Both the position numbers and the translations under genes were made by a program. DNA of 48,084 nucleotides from a virus. Below the pieces are notes generated by a model. That model saw only the letters and a list, made by a program, of their open reading frames with translations, did not search any database and was not told the DNA's origin. Location: positions 1-48,084 of the IMG/VR virus record IMGVR_UViG_3300023184_000200. The stretch is one strand, 5' to 3'. Of this stretch, positions 28,912-37,437 are shown in pieces; positions within the stretch are counted from its first letter, which is position 1; each line of letters begins with the position of its first letter.

Positions 28912-29849
28912 TTGGTTGAACCTTTTTTTAAATATATTTCATATAATTTATTTACTTTTATCCACTCGGCCCGAGCGGCAATTGCTAATTGATTTTTGTT
29001 GTGTATTAATTTTGGCTTGAGTTTTTCAAACATACCAGCGTCTAAATTGTCAACAATGTCGGACAATTGATCTGCATTGTCTTTCCAGTTGCTGGTTGGA
29101 TGATATCCAAAGTCCTCGTCAAAGGTTTCGAACCCTAGAGATTTTAATAATCTTGTTGAGCCGGGATGACCAAAACATATAAACGGCCTAAATCCAATTA
29201 TAGGTTTAAATGTTTTTTCAGTTATAAAAGCATCGTCTGATTCGAATGACTGTAAGGTTTCACTTACAATATTTAAAAAACTCTGATTCCAAATTTCGAT
29301 ATTCCCAAGAGACAATGAGTCGCCAGCGACTGCAAGATTGTCACTTGGGTCGTCGCGAAGTGCTCGATAAAATGGAATATTAGAATTTACATCATCAAAC
29401 TGTTTATTTCCTATTGTTACTATTCCTTGTTTACTTTTTAATAAGTTATACAGATATGTTCTTGGGTCGCTAACTTTTCTTTGATAACATAAAAAATTAT
29501 ATTTAAACTCTGTGGGTGTAACTGTTTCTATTGGATAATTTAAAAAATATCGATCAGCGTTTAACAAATGAAAACAAAAATCTTTAGAATTTATATAATT
29601 TATCCTAGCATTTTCTTCATTGGTGAACCCTTGATAAATCTGATAATTATCAGCTGGATCATACAGACACACAAAAATAACTGTGTATTGTGGATCTAGA
29701 CTGAGCCAAGTTTTTACAACATGGACAATGCTAGGTTCCATCCAGGTTTCGTTGATTACCAATACATTGCGATTACTAGCAAATTTAAAAGATATTTCCA
29801 ATGATAATTTATGAGCGACCCACCCTGTTGTTTCGTTTGTTAATAACAT
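28908..29849 (-). CDS. Glycosyltransferase-like protein between nrdA and nrdB
   Basis: A 313-residue protein, AT-rich relative to the nrd genes. Residues about 222-258 read FITEKTFKPIIGFRPFI, then STRLLKSLGFETFDEDFG, the same motif series as the plus-strand protein at 7503. The T-E-K-x(3)-P-I block resembles the donor-sugar region of GT-B enzymes such as fucosyltransferases. It is squeezed between nrdA (1-nt TAATG overlap) and nrdB (4-nt ATGA overlap), a place where some T4-like phages carry homing nucleases. No link with nucleotide reduction is obvious; it probably inserted and kept coupling. Confidence 0.7.
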   Translation of the reverse strand: MLLTNETTGWVAHKLSLEISFKFASNRNVLVINETWMEPSIVHVVKTWLSLDPQYTVIFVCLYDPADNYQIYQGFTNEENARINYINSKDFCFHLLNADRYFLNYPIETVTPTEFKYNFLCYQRKVSDPRTYLYNLLKSKQGIVTIGNKQFDDVNSNIPFYRALRDDPSDNLAVAGDSLSLGNIEIWNQSFLNIVSETLQSFESDDAFITEKTFKPIIGFRPFICFGHPGSTRLLKSLGFETFDEDFGYHPTSNWKDNADQLSDIVDNLDAGMFEKLKPKLIHNKNQLAIAARAEWIKVNKLYEIYLKKGSTK

Positions 29850-32167
29850 TATAATTTACACGCTTCACAATCTTCTTGGTCGTCAAAGTTGATAACTTCT
29901 AATTTGTTTTCTTCTGGGTCATCTTGGCCTTTACTGCCTTGCTTGTTGATCAGGCTATAGTAGAATGTTTTCAATCCCCATGCATGTGCCTGCATCAAGT
30001 TGCGGGCGATCAAGGTAGTTGGTACCTTACGGTCGCCAAAGTGTGCAGGATTGTAGAATGTGTTGGTGCTGATACTTTGATCCACATAGGCTGCAATAAC
30101 TGCTGCAGTCTTTAAATAACCATCACAATCTCGTTGTTCCCACATGAGTTGATATCGATTTTTTAACTTGTTGTATTCAGGAGCCACTTGAATTAACGAT
30201 CCGGCTTTGGATTCTTTAACAGTGATCAAACTCATGGGCATTTCGATTCCATTGGTCGAATTGATTACAACACTACTGGATTCAACCGGTGCCACTGCCA
30301 TCAGTGTGGCATTACGCACACCATAGCTACGCATCTCAGCCCGGAGTCCTTCCCAATTCAATTCAGGTGCAAAGTTTGTGAGTTCGTTGACTCCTTTGGC
30401 CCGGCGTTCCCAAGGAAACACGCCCTTGCCATACCAGGTATGGTCTGAATCTTTGCAACGACCACGTTCTTTGGCCAGTTCTACAGTGGCTTCTGTCAAG
30501 TAGTAGGCTTGGTGTTCCATCCAAGTCTTGACCTCATGTAAAGCATCCTTTTCTCCGTATTGCATGCCTCGCTTGGCGTGCCAATAGGCAAGATTGGTGA
30601 TTCCAATGCCCAAGGGCTGAATCTCGTCGTTTGAGAGTTGACTCTGTATGGAGAGAAAGTCCTGGTAATCAAGTATGTTACATAAACTGCGCTGAAGGAT
30701 CCTGCAAGCACGGCGCATATCCTCAGGATTACGGAATGCTCCCCAATTAATACTGCCAAGAGTGCAAAGAGCAATGCGGCCTGCATCATCATCCAGGCGC
30801 TTAAACGATTTAGTTGGTAATAGGATTTCACAGCAAAGGTTACTCTGGTAAATGGTGTGATACTCGGTGTCAAACGGCCCTTGGTTCATGACATTGTCAA
30901 TAAACACTAGATATATGCGGCCAGTGTCTGTTCGTTCTTTAAGAATACCTGACTTGAACACTTCTTCTGCTGACATTGTTTTTATGCGTAGGTCTTTACG
31001 CCGTTCATATTTGACATACAACTCTTCAAACAAGGCCGTGTTCTTGTAGAACGCTTCGTACAGGTCAGGTACTTGGTTAGGGTCGAAGAATGTTATGTTT
31101 TCTTTGTTTTTAAATCGTCTCCAGAATAAAGCACTAAGCACAACCCCATAATCCATATGACGGACTCGGGTTTCTTCTGTTCCTTGGTTGTTCTTAAGCA
31201 CAATAAGATCATCAAACTGATAATGCCAAATAGGATAAAAAACTGTAGCACTTGCATTGCGAATACCTCCTTGACTGCAACTACGTAGATCACCAAACCA
31301 TTTCTTTAAGAATGGTACCATACCAGTGTGCATTACTTCTCCGTCACGGATAGGTGCGCCCAACGGGCGTAAGCGACCAATTTCAAGACCGATACCGGCT
31401 CGCTTGGCCGCATACTTGGCCATCATCTCACCACTAGCAAAGATACTATCCAAATCGTCATCGCTACGGATAAGCACACAGCTACTGAACTGCTTAGTAG
31501 GAGTGCCAAGACCAGCAAGCACCGGCGTAGCAAGAGTAAACAATCCATCTGAGGCCGCATTGTAGTATTCCTTTATATAACGCATTCTTGCGCTGTTTGG
31601 TTCTTCTCGGTGAAACACTGTGGCGGCCGCAATTATGTAGCGAATCTGCGGAGTCTCGTAAATTTCTTTAGTGGCTCGGTTACGTACCAAATACTTTTCT
31701 ATCAACTGTTCAATTGCAGCATAACTGTATTGTTCGTCTTTAGAATGATCCAGCATGTCGTTCATGCGATTCCATTCTTCTTGTGAGTACCACTCAAGAA
31801 GTTCTCGGGTGTATAGTCCAGTTGCTACATTCTTTTTTACAATGGTGTATAGATCCGGAACCCCATATGTTCCATACACATCTTTACGCAACATACTCAA
31901 TCGTTGCTTGCCAGCAACAAATTGATAATTTGTATGACCGACGTCAGGATTACTTTCAACGTCAATTAAATCTACAATGGCTCTGAGCGTAATGCCATCA
32001 ATTTCTTGTGTGGTAATACCATCATAAAAATGCAATTGTGCTTTGATTTCTATCATTGACTGACTGACGTCAGCAATTCCTTTACAGACTTTTGCAACCT
32101 GGGCTTGCCATTTGTCAATCTGCAGTGGCTCTTTTAGCCCGCTTCTTTTAACTACGCTTATCTGCAT
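29849..32167 (-). CDS. nrdA: Ribonucleotide reductase class Ia, large subunit
   Basis: A 772-residue catalytic subunit that reduces ribonucleoside diphosphates. ATP-cone domain at 1-90 (VVKRSGLKEPLQIDKWQ); active-site disulfide cysteine in FSSCVLIRSDDD and its partner in RIALCTLGSINWG; radical/catalytic N-x-C-x-E in QSNLCCEILLPT; radical-transfer Tyr pair in LKTFYYSLINK; C-terminal shuttle cysteines CEACKL. Length like E. coli NrdA (761). The ATP cone implies dATP feedback. Start ATG 32167 with a weak Shine-Dalgarno. First of the nrdA - GT-like - nrdB - grx unit. Confidence 0.97.
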   Translation of the reverse strand: MQISVVKRSGLKEPLQIDKWQAQVAKVCKGIADVSQSMIEIKAQLHFYDGITTQEIDGITLRAIVDLIDVESNPDVGHTNYQFVAGKQRLSMLRKDVYGTYGVPDLYTIVKKNVATGLYTRELLEWYSQEEWNRMNDMLDHSKDEQYSYAAIEQLIEKYLVRNRATKEIYETPQIRYIIAAATVFHREEPNSARMRYIKEYYNAASDGLFTLATPVLAGLGTPTKQFSSCVLIRSDDDLDSIFASGEMMAKYAAKRAGIGLEIGRLRPLGAPIRDGEVMHTGMVPFLKKWFGDLRSCSQGGIRNASATVFYPIWHYQFDDLIVLKNNQGTEETRVRHMDYGVVLSALFWRRFKNKENITFFDPNQVPDLYEAFYKNTALFEELYVKYERRKDLRIKTMSAEEVFKSGILKERTDTGRIYLVFIDNVMNQGPFDTEYHTIYQSNLCCEILLPTKSFKRLDDDAGRIALCTLGSINWGAFRNPEDMRRACRILQRSLCNILDYQDFLSIQSQLSNDEIQPLGIGITNLAYWHAKRGMQYGEKDALHEVKTWMEHQAYYLTEATVELAKERGRCKDSDHTWYGKGVFPWERRAKGVNELTNFAPELNWEGLRAEMRSYGVRNATLMAVAPVESSSVVINSTNGIEMPMSLITVKESKAGSLIQVAPEYNKLKNRYQLMWEQRDCDGYLKTAAVIAAYVDQSISTNTFYNPAHFGDRKVPTTLIARNLMQAHAWGLKTFYYSLINKQGSKGQDDPEENKLEVINFDDQEDCEACKL

Positions 32168-32199
32168 CTTTTACTTTCTTGTTCTAATTTTAAATTTTA

Positions 32200-32613
32200 C
32201 TACTTAACTTGGGTTTTTTGAAACCTGCGAGTGGTATTAACTTTGGGTTTGTTATTTACAATCGAATCTCGGTTCCAATTAAGTATATATTTTTCTTTTG
32301 CCACGAGGACTAAATTAGTACCATCTTCGGCCAAAACCAGCTCTGTATCGGCCATATCTGCACGATCCAGTAGACTTATAGTATACATGATTCCAAGCCC
32401 GCGAGCAAGCTCACAATAGATGTTATCATTCAAAAGTTGCCAAGGATCGGGCCAATCTGTTTGGTCGTCCCAATGTAGATAATATGGTTGCCATGGGGTA
32501 TCAAACCACCATTGATTAACGGCAGTTAATGCGGATTCTAAATCAAGAGTTTGGCAACGACTGCGAAGTTCTACCCAGGCTTGTAGCCTATTATCAAAAG
32601 TTACTGGCCACAT
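32200..32613 (-). CDS. Conserved-looking phage protein
   Basis: A 137-residue protein. The element QPYYLHWDDQTDWPDPWQLL (42-61) followed by CELARGLGIMYTISLLDRAD (67-86) is characteristic, and I recall similar proteins in T4-like phages near tail-fibre or head genes. Soluble, no known catalytic motif. It follows the tail spike gene by 4 nt. Possibly a chaperone or virion protein (inference). Confidence 0.72.
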   Translation of the reverse strand: MWPVTFDNRLQAWVELRSRCQTLDLESALTAVNQWWFDTPWQPYYLHWDDQTDWPDPWQLLNDNIYCELARGLGIMYTISLLDRADMADTELVLAEDGTNLVLVAKEKYILNWNRDSIVNNKPKVNTTRRFQKTQVK

Positions 32614-32617
32614 TAAA

Positions 32618-34198
32618 TCAGGCTAGGTAGTTGATAGAATAGTTGATTGTTCCGTTACCCAAGGTATTTTCAGCGGTGTATGTTATTGTTATTGTAGTGT
32701 CAACTTGAGTAACTGACAATATAACTCCGGTGTCTGCGTTTTGCACAAAGTCATCAGACCAAATTGGATCACCAGTTCCGTTAACTGATGATATTAACAT
32801 GGTTCCTGTGCGGTGTGTAGTGCCTCTTGCAATGGTATAGTTGACTGCAAACGCACTAGTTTGATTTGTGGATACCGTAGTAACTGTATTGGTATCATCG
32901 TTGGATATTTCAGTTTGAGATCCACTTTGTCTTGTATAAGTTCCAGTGGCCAATACAATTTGTGAACCGTTTGTGTCAGCTACATAATTGATAGCTAAAT
33001 CAATATATATTCTAGGAAAGTCAGCGGCCATTGCGTCCGTGCGTTCAAATAAATCGCTGATACTGACATTGTTGCTGTTGTTAAAAGCAACAACAGGTGT
33101 ATAGGCAGTAGATCCTGTGAAGTGATTGCCGACATCATAAAAAATATTTTGTGCTGAGGCATTTAAATTTGAATATGATCCAAACACAATGCCTTCGACA
33201 TAAATGTTGTTAAACACATTGTTAGTAATACGAATGCCAGTTGGTGCAACAATTGATGGTGCAGCAGTCCCTAATAATACTCCTTGATACAGAGTGTCAA
33301 ATACAGAATTCGAAACAATGACGCCACTGACTTCATCGTTGGTATTGATTCCGTAGACTGTTCCATTGAATGTGCATCCGTCAAAAACTATTTGCTCACA
33401 TGAATAAGAAGCAGTGGTATAGAAATCCACAGCTCTAGTATCAGGGGTATCAATGTCTAAATCGGCCACTGTCAGTGGCCCATTGAATCCTACGTTTTGA
33501 AAACGACATTTAGTGGCTTGTCCAACTAAAAATACGCTGGCTTCAGGATCAACCGTTTGAAATCCAAGATTGGTAATGGTAATATTTTGTGGTGGTGTTG
33601 CTCCACCAGATCCAATGTTGATTCCTGTCTGTTGCAGACTGTCAGCCGTTTGTGCCACATATGCTGCACCCGAGTCTAATGAAATTACAGAATTGTCTAG
33701 GCCTTCACCATACAGGGTAGCATAGGGAGGAATATTGATTGTGCCGGTTACTTTGTATACTCCGGCTGGGAAAAATAAACTACGACGTATCTGTGGGTTA
33801 ACTTCTCTACAATACAATTGATACAACGCACGATTGATTGCTGCTGTGCAGTCAGTTGAACCATCGCCGACTGCACCAAAATCTAATACCGATGCAAATT
33901 GATCAAGCCAACTTTGTAAACTTAAATCAATTGGCGTACCCGAAGTAGGACCAGTTTGCACTGTGTAACCAGCGGCCAGTCCTTTGTAAGTGTAGGTTGT
34001 AGAAAAATTCAAAATATCACTGAATTCCGTTAAGATTTCAGTGTTGCCAATGACTGGTGCACCATCTTCCAAGGTGCCATTGCCAATCCAGAGTTGACGT
34101 GTGTCGGTACTCCAGCCAAACTCTGCGCCGGCTAGTTGTGGTAGATTTTCTGCTAAACCTTTACGGTTTGTAATTTGGGATATTTGAACAATGGCCAA
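32618..34198 (-). CDS. Tail spike with pectate-lyase-type beta-helix
   Basis: A 526-residue protein. N-terminal 90 residues resemble tail-attachment domains (KGLAENLPQLAGAEFGWSTD, RQLWIGNGTLEDG). From about 100, SVLDFGAVGDGSTDCTAAIN is the signature of the pectate-lyase-3 superfamily, followed by a right-handed beta-helix (repeated N-I-T-I-T-N-L-G-F, V-S-G-V-I-V-S-N-S-V-F, I-R-I-T-N-N-V-F strands) and a C-terminal beta domain. Such spikes bind and often cut host surface polysaccharide. The start is TTG (34198) with AAGGAAG 6 nt upstream, downstream of a GCTAAATA promoter motif; no in-frame ATG lies near. Confidence 0.85.
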   Translation of the reverse strand: MAIVQISQITNRKGLAENLPQLAGAEFGWSTDTRQLWIGNGTLEDGAPVIGNTEILTEFSDILNFSTTYTYKGLAAGYTVQTGPTSGTPIDLSLQSWLDQFASVLDFGAVGDGSTDCTAAINRALYQLYCREVNPQIRRSLFFPAGVYKVTGTINIPPYATLYGEGLDNSVISLDSGAAYVAQTADSLQQTGINIGSGGATPPQNITITNLGFQTVDPEASVFLVGQATKCRFQNVGFNGPLTVADLDIDTPDTRAVDFYTTASYSCEQIVFDGCTFNGTVYGINTNDEVSGVIVSNSVFDTLYQGVLLGTAAPSIVAPTGIRITNNVFNNIYVEGIVFGSYSNLNASAQNIFYDVGNHFTGSTAYTPVVAFNNSNNVSISDLFERTDAMAADFPRIYIDLAINYVADTNGSQIVLATGTYTRQSGSQTEISNDDTNTVTTVSTNQTSAFAVNYTIARGTTHRTGTMLISSVNGTGDPIWSDDFVQNADTGVILSVTQVDTTITITYTAENTLGNGTINYSINYLA

Positions 34199-34224
34199 TT
34201 TAGTCTTCCTTGAATTCTATTCAG

Positions 34225-34232
34225 TATTTAGC
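34225..34232 (-). promoter_or_regulatory. Late-type promoter (GCTAAATA) of the tail spike gene
   Basis: GCTAAATA (34232-34225) is followed by a small TGAAT/ATTCA hairpin and AAGGAAG before the TTG start. It lies right after the stop of the nuclease gene. Confidence 0.6.
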
Positions 34233-34235
34233 TGG

Positions 34236-34964
34236 TTAGGCCAGTAGGTAATACTGCTCTAAGCGGCGCCACCATTGATCTGACCAGTAGTCAAAACGTT
34301 CGGGTTTTAATACGAATTCTTGGTAAACAGGGCGAGCAAGCGGGTTGCCCATGTCATCCACAGGCGGTTTAACACACATCAACACAACACCTTTGCGTAT
34401 ATTAGTTCCGTAAACTTCATTGTGTGCCAGGGCATACGCTGTTAACTGTAGATAGTAATCCTCAATCCATTCTTCGCGTTTGGGTTTGTTTGTTTGCTTG
34501 TAATCCAAGATACTTTCTTCGTTTAAGTGTAACCCACATCCATCTGTGGTGCCAGCATATAAACTAGGAAAATACAAGGGAATTTCTACACCCCAAATTT
34601 CGTTGACATTTTGAAGGCCGTCTTCGATTACAGTCTGTGCCATTGCGTGACTTGCCCACCCAAATGGGTTTGATCCACGTTCTTTTAATTCACCTTGTTT
34701 GATATAGTCTTCAAGGTAGGTGTGCATACGTGTGCCACGGTTAGCCGCTTCAGTGGTAATCTTTTGTGCGTTTTCTACTCCAACACGTTTGCGCCATTCG
34801 TTGAGCGCCTGTTTTTTTTCTTCAGGTTTGGTCCGGTCAAGAACTGTTGTTACACTAGGCAATCGTTTTCCATCTGGTGTAGCATAAAGACGTCGACCAT
34901 CTTCAGTAACACGACTCAGAGGTTTGTAATCAAATTTTGGGTTATACATTTTCATCGTCAACAT
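34236..34964 (-). CDS. PD-(D/E)XK nuclease (RecB/Cas4-like)
   Basis: A 242-residue protein (from ATG 34964; ATGs at 34955 and 34949 are equally possible, all in the end of the deaminase gene). Motifs of RecB-type nucleases: GTRMH (78-82, His), GTTDG (138-142, Asp), ILDYKQT (152-158, D-x-K) and YYLQLTAYALA (helix with Q-x3-Y). This is the single-strand or dsDNA exonuclease type found in T4-like phages of aquatic bacteria, probably for recombination or host DNA breakdown. It overlaps the dCMP deaminase gene. Confidence 0.88.
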   Translation of the reverse strand: MLTMKMYNPKFDYKPLSRVTEDGRRLYATPDGKRLPSVTTVLDRTKPEEKKQALNEWRKRVGVENAQKITTEAANRGTRMHTYLEDYIKQGELKERGSNPFGWASHAMAQTVIEDGLQNVNEIWGVEIPLYFPSLYAGTTDGCGLHLNEESILDYKQTNKPKREEWIEDYYLQLTAYALAHNEVYGTNIRKGVVLMCVKPPVDDMGNPLARPVYQEFVLKPERFDYWSDQWWRRLEQYYLLA

Positions 34965-35388
34965 GGTTTACTTCTATTCCTGATTTTTTAAGAAACTCGG
35001 TGCCGGTATCATCCCTGTATTTTTCTCTGTAAAAAACACGCTTGATACCACTTTGAAAAATTAGTTTGGCACAATCCAAGCAAGGACTATGAGTAATAAA
35101 CATATCACTGCCAAGGCCAGATTCATTCGACCTTGCCAACTTAGCGATTGCATTAGTTTCAGCATGAAGTACCTCCGGTTTGGTTGTTAAAAATTTTATG
35201 TCACCGTTGGGCCATTTAATTTCATCTTCACAATTGTTGTCCCAATCTGCTGGCATGCCATTATAGCCGATACTGATAATTCTATCATCTTTTACTACAA
35301 TAGCGCCAACATGTAATCGACGAGCATGGCTAAGTTCAGCAGTGCGCTGAGCAATGTCCATAAAATATTTGATAAATTTACTTTTCAA
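34942..35388 (-). CDS. dCMP/cytidine deaminase family enzyme
   Basis: A 148-residue zinc deaminase. VLHAETNAI carries the H75-A-E77 motif and SPCLDC carries C103-x2-C106. These ligands and the length agree with phage dCMP deaminase (T4 cd, 193 residues, is longer), which makes dUMP for thymidylate synthesis. It is coupled to iscA (4-nt overlap) and to the nuclease gene. The Ala-Arg-Arg-Leu segment near 22 (HARRLHVGAIVVKD) is typical for this family. Confidence 0.92.
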   Translation of the reverse strand: MKSKFIKYFMDIAQRTAELSHARRLHVGAIVVKDDRIISIGYNGMPADWDNNCEDEIKWPNGDIKFLTTKPEVLHAETNAIAKLARSNESGLGSDMFITHSPCLDCAKLIFQSGIKRVFYREKYRDDTGTEFLKKSGIEVNHVDDENV

Positions 35389-35705
35389 ATCCTAAAACTT
35401 TCTCCACATCCACAGCGGTCTCGTTCAAGAGGATTGTTAAATTCAAAGCCTTCGTTAAGACCCTGGCGCACATAGTCTACTTCGACTCCATTTAAGTATG
35501 CTGAACTCTTAGGATCAATCACTACAACAAAGCCATCTTGTTCAACTGCAATGTCTTCTGCATTAATGGTATCAACATATTCTAATACATAAGCAAGCCC
35601 TGAGCAACCAGTGGTCCGAACACCAAGTCGAATACCTACTCCTTGGCCACGTCGAGTCAAGTTAGATACAATTTTTTTAGAGGCAACATCAGTAACTGAG
35701 ATCAT
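35385..35705 (-). CDS. iscA: IscA/ErpA-type iron-sulfur carrier
   Basis: A 106-residue A-type carrier with all three cysteines: C34 in TTGCSGLAY and C98, C100 in the C-terminal CGCGESF. It accepts a cluster from the IscU scaffold and passes it to apo-proteins. TAA/ATG overlap with iscU upstream and 4-nt overlap with the deaminase. Length is that of cellular IscA (107). Presence in a phage operon with iscU and radical SAM genes suggests supply of clusters for phage enzymes. Confidence 0.93.
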   Translation of the reverse strand: MISVTDVASKKIVSNLTRRGQGVGIRLGVRTTGCSGLAYVLEYVDTINAEDIAVEQDGFVVVIDPKSSAYLNGVEVDYVRQGLNEGFEFNNPLERDRCGCGESFRI

Positions 35706-36082
35706 CAGTGTTTTTTACGGTAGTCTTCGATTGCGGCTTTTATAGCATCTTCTGCAAGTATGCTACAATGTATTTTAACCGGTGGTAAGGCAAGTTCTCC
35801 AGCAATATCCGAATTTTTAATCGTTCCTGCTTCGTCAAGCGTTTTTCCCTTAACCCATTCGGTGACAAGGCTTGAGCTGGCAATTGCCGATCCGCATCCG
35901 TACGTTTTAAATTTGGCATCAGTTATTACTCCTTCGGTATTTACTTTGATTTGAAGTTTCATGACGTCGCCACATGCAGGAGCGCCGACCATACCGGTTC
36001 CAATCGAGTCGTCTCCTTTGTCAAACGAACCCACGTTACGTGGATTTTCATAGTGATCTATTACTTTTTCCGAATATGCCAT
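35705..36082 (-). CDS. iscU: IscU iron-sulfur scaffold protein
   Basis: A 125-residue scaffold with C37 (GAPACGD, with D39), C63 (YGCGSAIASSS), C106 (KIHCSILAEDAI) and the HscA recognition peptide LPPVK (99-103). All catalytic positions are intact and the length equals E. coli IscU (128). No iscS, hscA or fdx lies in the window, so host cysteine desulfurase and chaperones must be used; intact LPPVK supports that. It heads the operon IscU - IscA - deaminase - nuclease and has its own extended -10 promoter. Confidence 0.95.
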   Translation of the reverse strand: MAYSEKVIDHYENPRNVGSFDKGDDSIGTGMVGAPACGDVMKLQIKVNTEGVITDAKFKTYGCGSAIASSSLVTEWVKGKTLDEAGTIKNSDIAGELALPPVKIHCSILAEDAIKAAIEDYRKKH

Positions 36083-36100
36083 TTACTTCTCCTGTTTAGT

Positions 36101-36129
36101 ATTATAACATGTAATTGTTATATTTACAA
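36101..36129 (-). promoter_or_regulatory. Extended -10 promoter of the iscU operon
   Basis: TTGTAA (36129-36124), 17-nt spacer, TATAAT (36106-36101) preceded by TGT (extended -10). The dyad TGTAA-N9-TTACA lies in the -35/spacer. The transcript gives a short leader with AGGAGAAGTAA before ATG. Confidence 0.75.
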
Positions 36130-36143
36130 TCTTTTTGAACGTA

Positions 36144-37046
36144 TTATACGACTGGTTCTAGGGTGTATTGTTTTCGAGCTTGATTTTTAGTAACTGCAAA
36201 CAACCTATTTTTATACTCTAAACTTTCTGGGCAAAATTTGCACATGGTTAATTGTTTGTCAATCGTGGCCAAAAATTCAGCACCACGTTCTGGATACTCC
36301 CACGGCGATAACGGTTGATAGGAATTTAATATTGCTCGATCAGCGTCCGAAATATCAAATCCGTGTTGTTGATCAAACTCCGGGAACAATGCAGCTGGGC
36401 CACATTTATACAACCGGCCCTTGATCATATGGTAATTTTTATGGCGCCTAAATCCACAACTGTTGTGTGCCACATGCGGTCTACTGTTGTGTAGTGTAAA
36501 CTTGCCCGTAACATCTCGTTGTATAGCACTGTCGTAAAAATCATATTGGATCCACAGCGGAATGGCAACTCGGTTTTCATCTATCCATGTAACATCAGAC
36601 CCAAATACGTTGAGAGGATCATCTTTTTCTAACTTTGTAATGGTACCTTGAAGAAACTTGTAAACTTCAGTTTCAAACTCATCAATGGTGTTGGGATTGT
36701 GCCAACTGATGCCCATCCAGTTGCCATTGGCCTGTAGTGCTTCGTAAAGTCCTTTTACGTTGTTTAACCTTGTGCCGTTTGACAAGATCTGCACATTTCT
36801 TTTGAAGATACGATTGATTCCATATACCCAATCAAGTATGTCAGGATTAAGCAAGGGTTCCCCACCCAGTATCACTATCCGATCAACATCTACATACTCG
36901 GCCCATTTGGCATAGTCGGCTTCGTAGTCACTCCATCGTTGCCAGCCAGCAAATGAGTAGTTGTTAAATCGATTACAACCTTCGCAGGTCAAATTGCACA
37001 CGTTGGTTATATAGAACTCAAGTTTGGAGAATAAGTGTTTTTTCAT
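36144..37046 (-). CDS. Radical SAM protein (SPASM/Twitch-like auxiliary cysteines)
   Basis: From ATG 37046 the enzyme has 300 residues; ATG codons at 37061 and 37058 also exist but lie in the leader palindrome. C17-x3-C21-x2-C24 (VCNLTCEGC) binds the catalytic 4Fe-4S cluster, LGGEPLLNPDI carries the GGE motif for SAM, and extra cysteines occur at the end (NSCGFRR, LYKCGPA, MCKFCPE), consistent with an auxiliary cluster. Substrate unknown; SPASM/Twitch members modify peptides, nucleotides or sugars. Just upstream of iscU on the genome; no separate Shine-Dalgarno. Confidence 0.88.
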   Translation of the reverse strand: MKKHLFSKLEFYITNVCNLTCEGCNRFNNYSFAGWQRWSDYEADYAKWAEYVDVDRIVILGGEPLLNPDILDWVYGINRIFKRNVQILSNGTRLNNVKGLYEALQANGNWMGISWHNPNTIDEFETEVYKFLQGTITKLEKDDPLNVFGSDVTWIDENRVAIPLWIQYDFYDSAIQRDVTGKFTLHNSRPHVAHNSCGFRRHKNYHMIKGRLYKCGPAALFPEFDQQHGFDISDADRAILNSYQPLSPWEYPERGAEFLATIDKQLTMCKFCPESLEYKNRLFAVTKNQARKQYTLEPVV

Positions 37047-37055
37047 AGTATAGTG

Positions 37056-37091
37056 CATCATCTGATGATCAGATGATGTTAGATATTTACG
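37056..37091 (-). promoter_or_regulatory. Late-type promoter with perfect palindrome, radical SAM gene
   Basis: CGTAAATA (37091-37084) is followed 5 nt later by the palindrome CATCATCTGAT-C-ATCAGATGATG (37078-37056), an 11-bp hairpin with a 1-nt centre. It contains two in-frame ATG codons; the third ATG (37046) lies just past it. Confidence 0.6.
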
Positions 37092-37101
37092 ACTAATGTG
37101 T

Positions 37102-37437
37102 TTACTGGCGACGTTTTAATGCCGCTTTGGCATTGCTGTCTACTACGGCCCGAGCTTGGTCTACACTCATACCGGTTTCGGCTTCGGTATTGCCTTTGAA
37201 TCGAACCACACCCGAATTAGGTTCGAGTGGTTCTAGTATATTGCTTAATGGTTCTTGGCTGATTAAATCACCTAGGTTGGCTGAAGTAACGTTGACACCT
37301 AGGCTTTTGGCAGCGTCAATAAAAGCCTGTTGGCTAATTTGTTTTGCGGCGGCTTCGTCTTCGCTACGCCCAAGCAAAAACTGGCTTAATGCAGCCAGTC
37401 GTTGTGTGTTGGGATCTGCAACTTCTCGGATTAACAT
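37102..37437 (-). CDS. Hypothetical virion-region protein
   Basis: A 111-residue, mostly helical protein beginning MLIREVADPNTQRLAALSQF, ending with a basic tail (SNAKAALKRRQ). It forms a TAATG overlap with the 284-residue gene. The short start M-L-I-R-E-V resembles the starts of neighbours (M-K-L-Q-E-L and M-Q-I-H-E-I), which might mark a group of head proteins processed or targeted alike (inference). No known domain. Confidence 0.68.
   Translation of the reverse strand: MLIREVADPNTQRLAALSQFLLGRSEDEAAAKQISQQAFIDAAKSLGVNVTSANLGDLISQEPLSNILEPLEPNSGVVRFKGNTEAETGMSVDQARAVVDSNAKAALKRRQ

Noticed and set aside
30496-30873. Minus-strand 125-residue frame within nrdA and other long frames in structural genes
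   Set aside because: They lie wholly inside strongly supported genes and show no recognisable domain.
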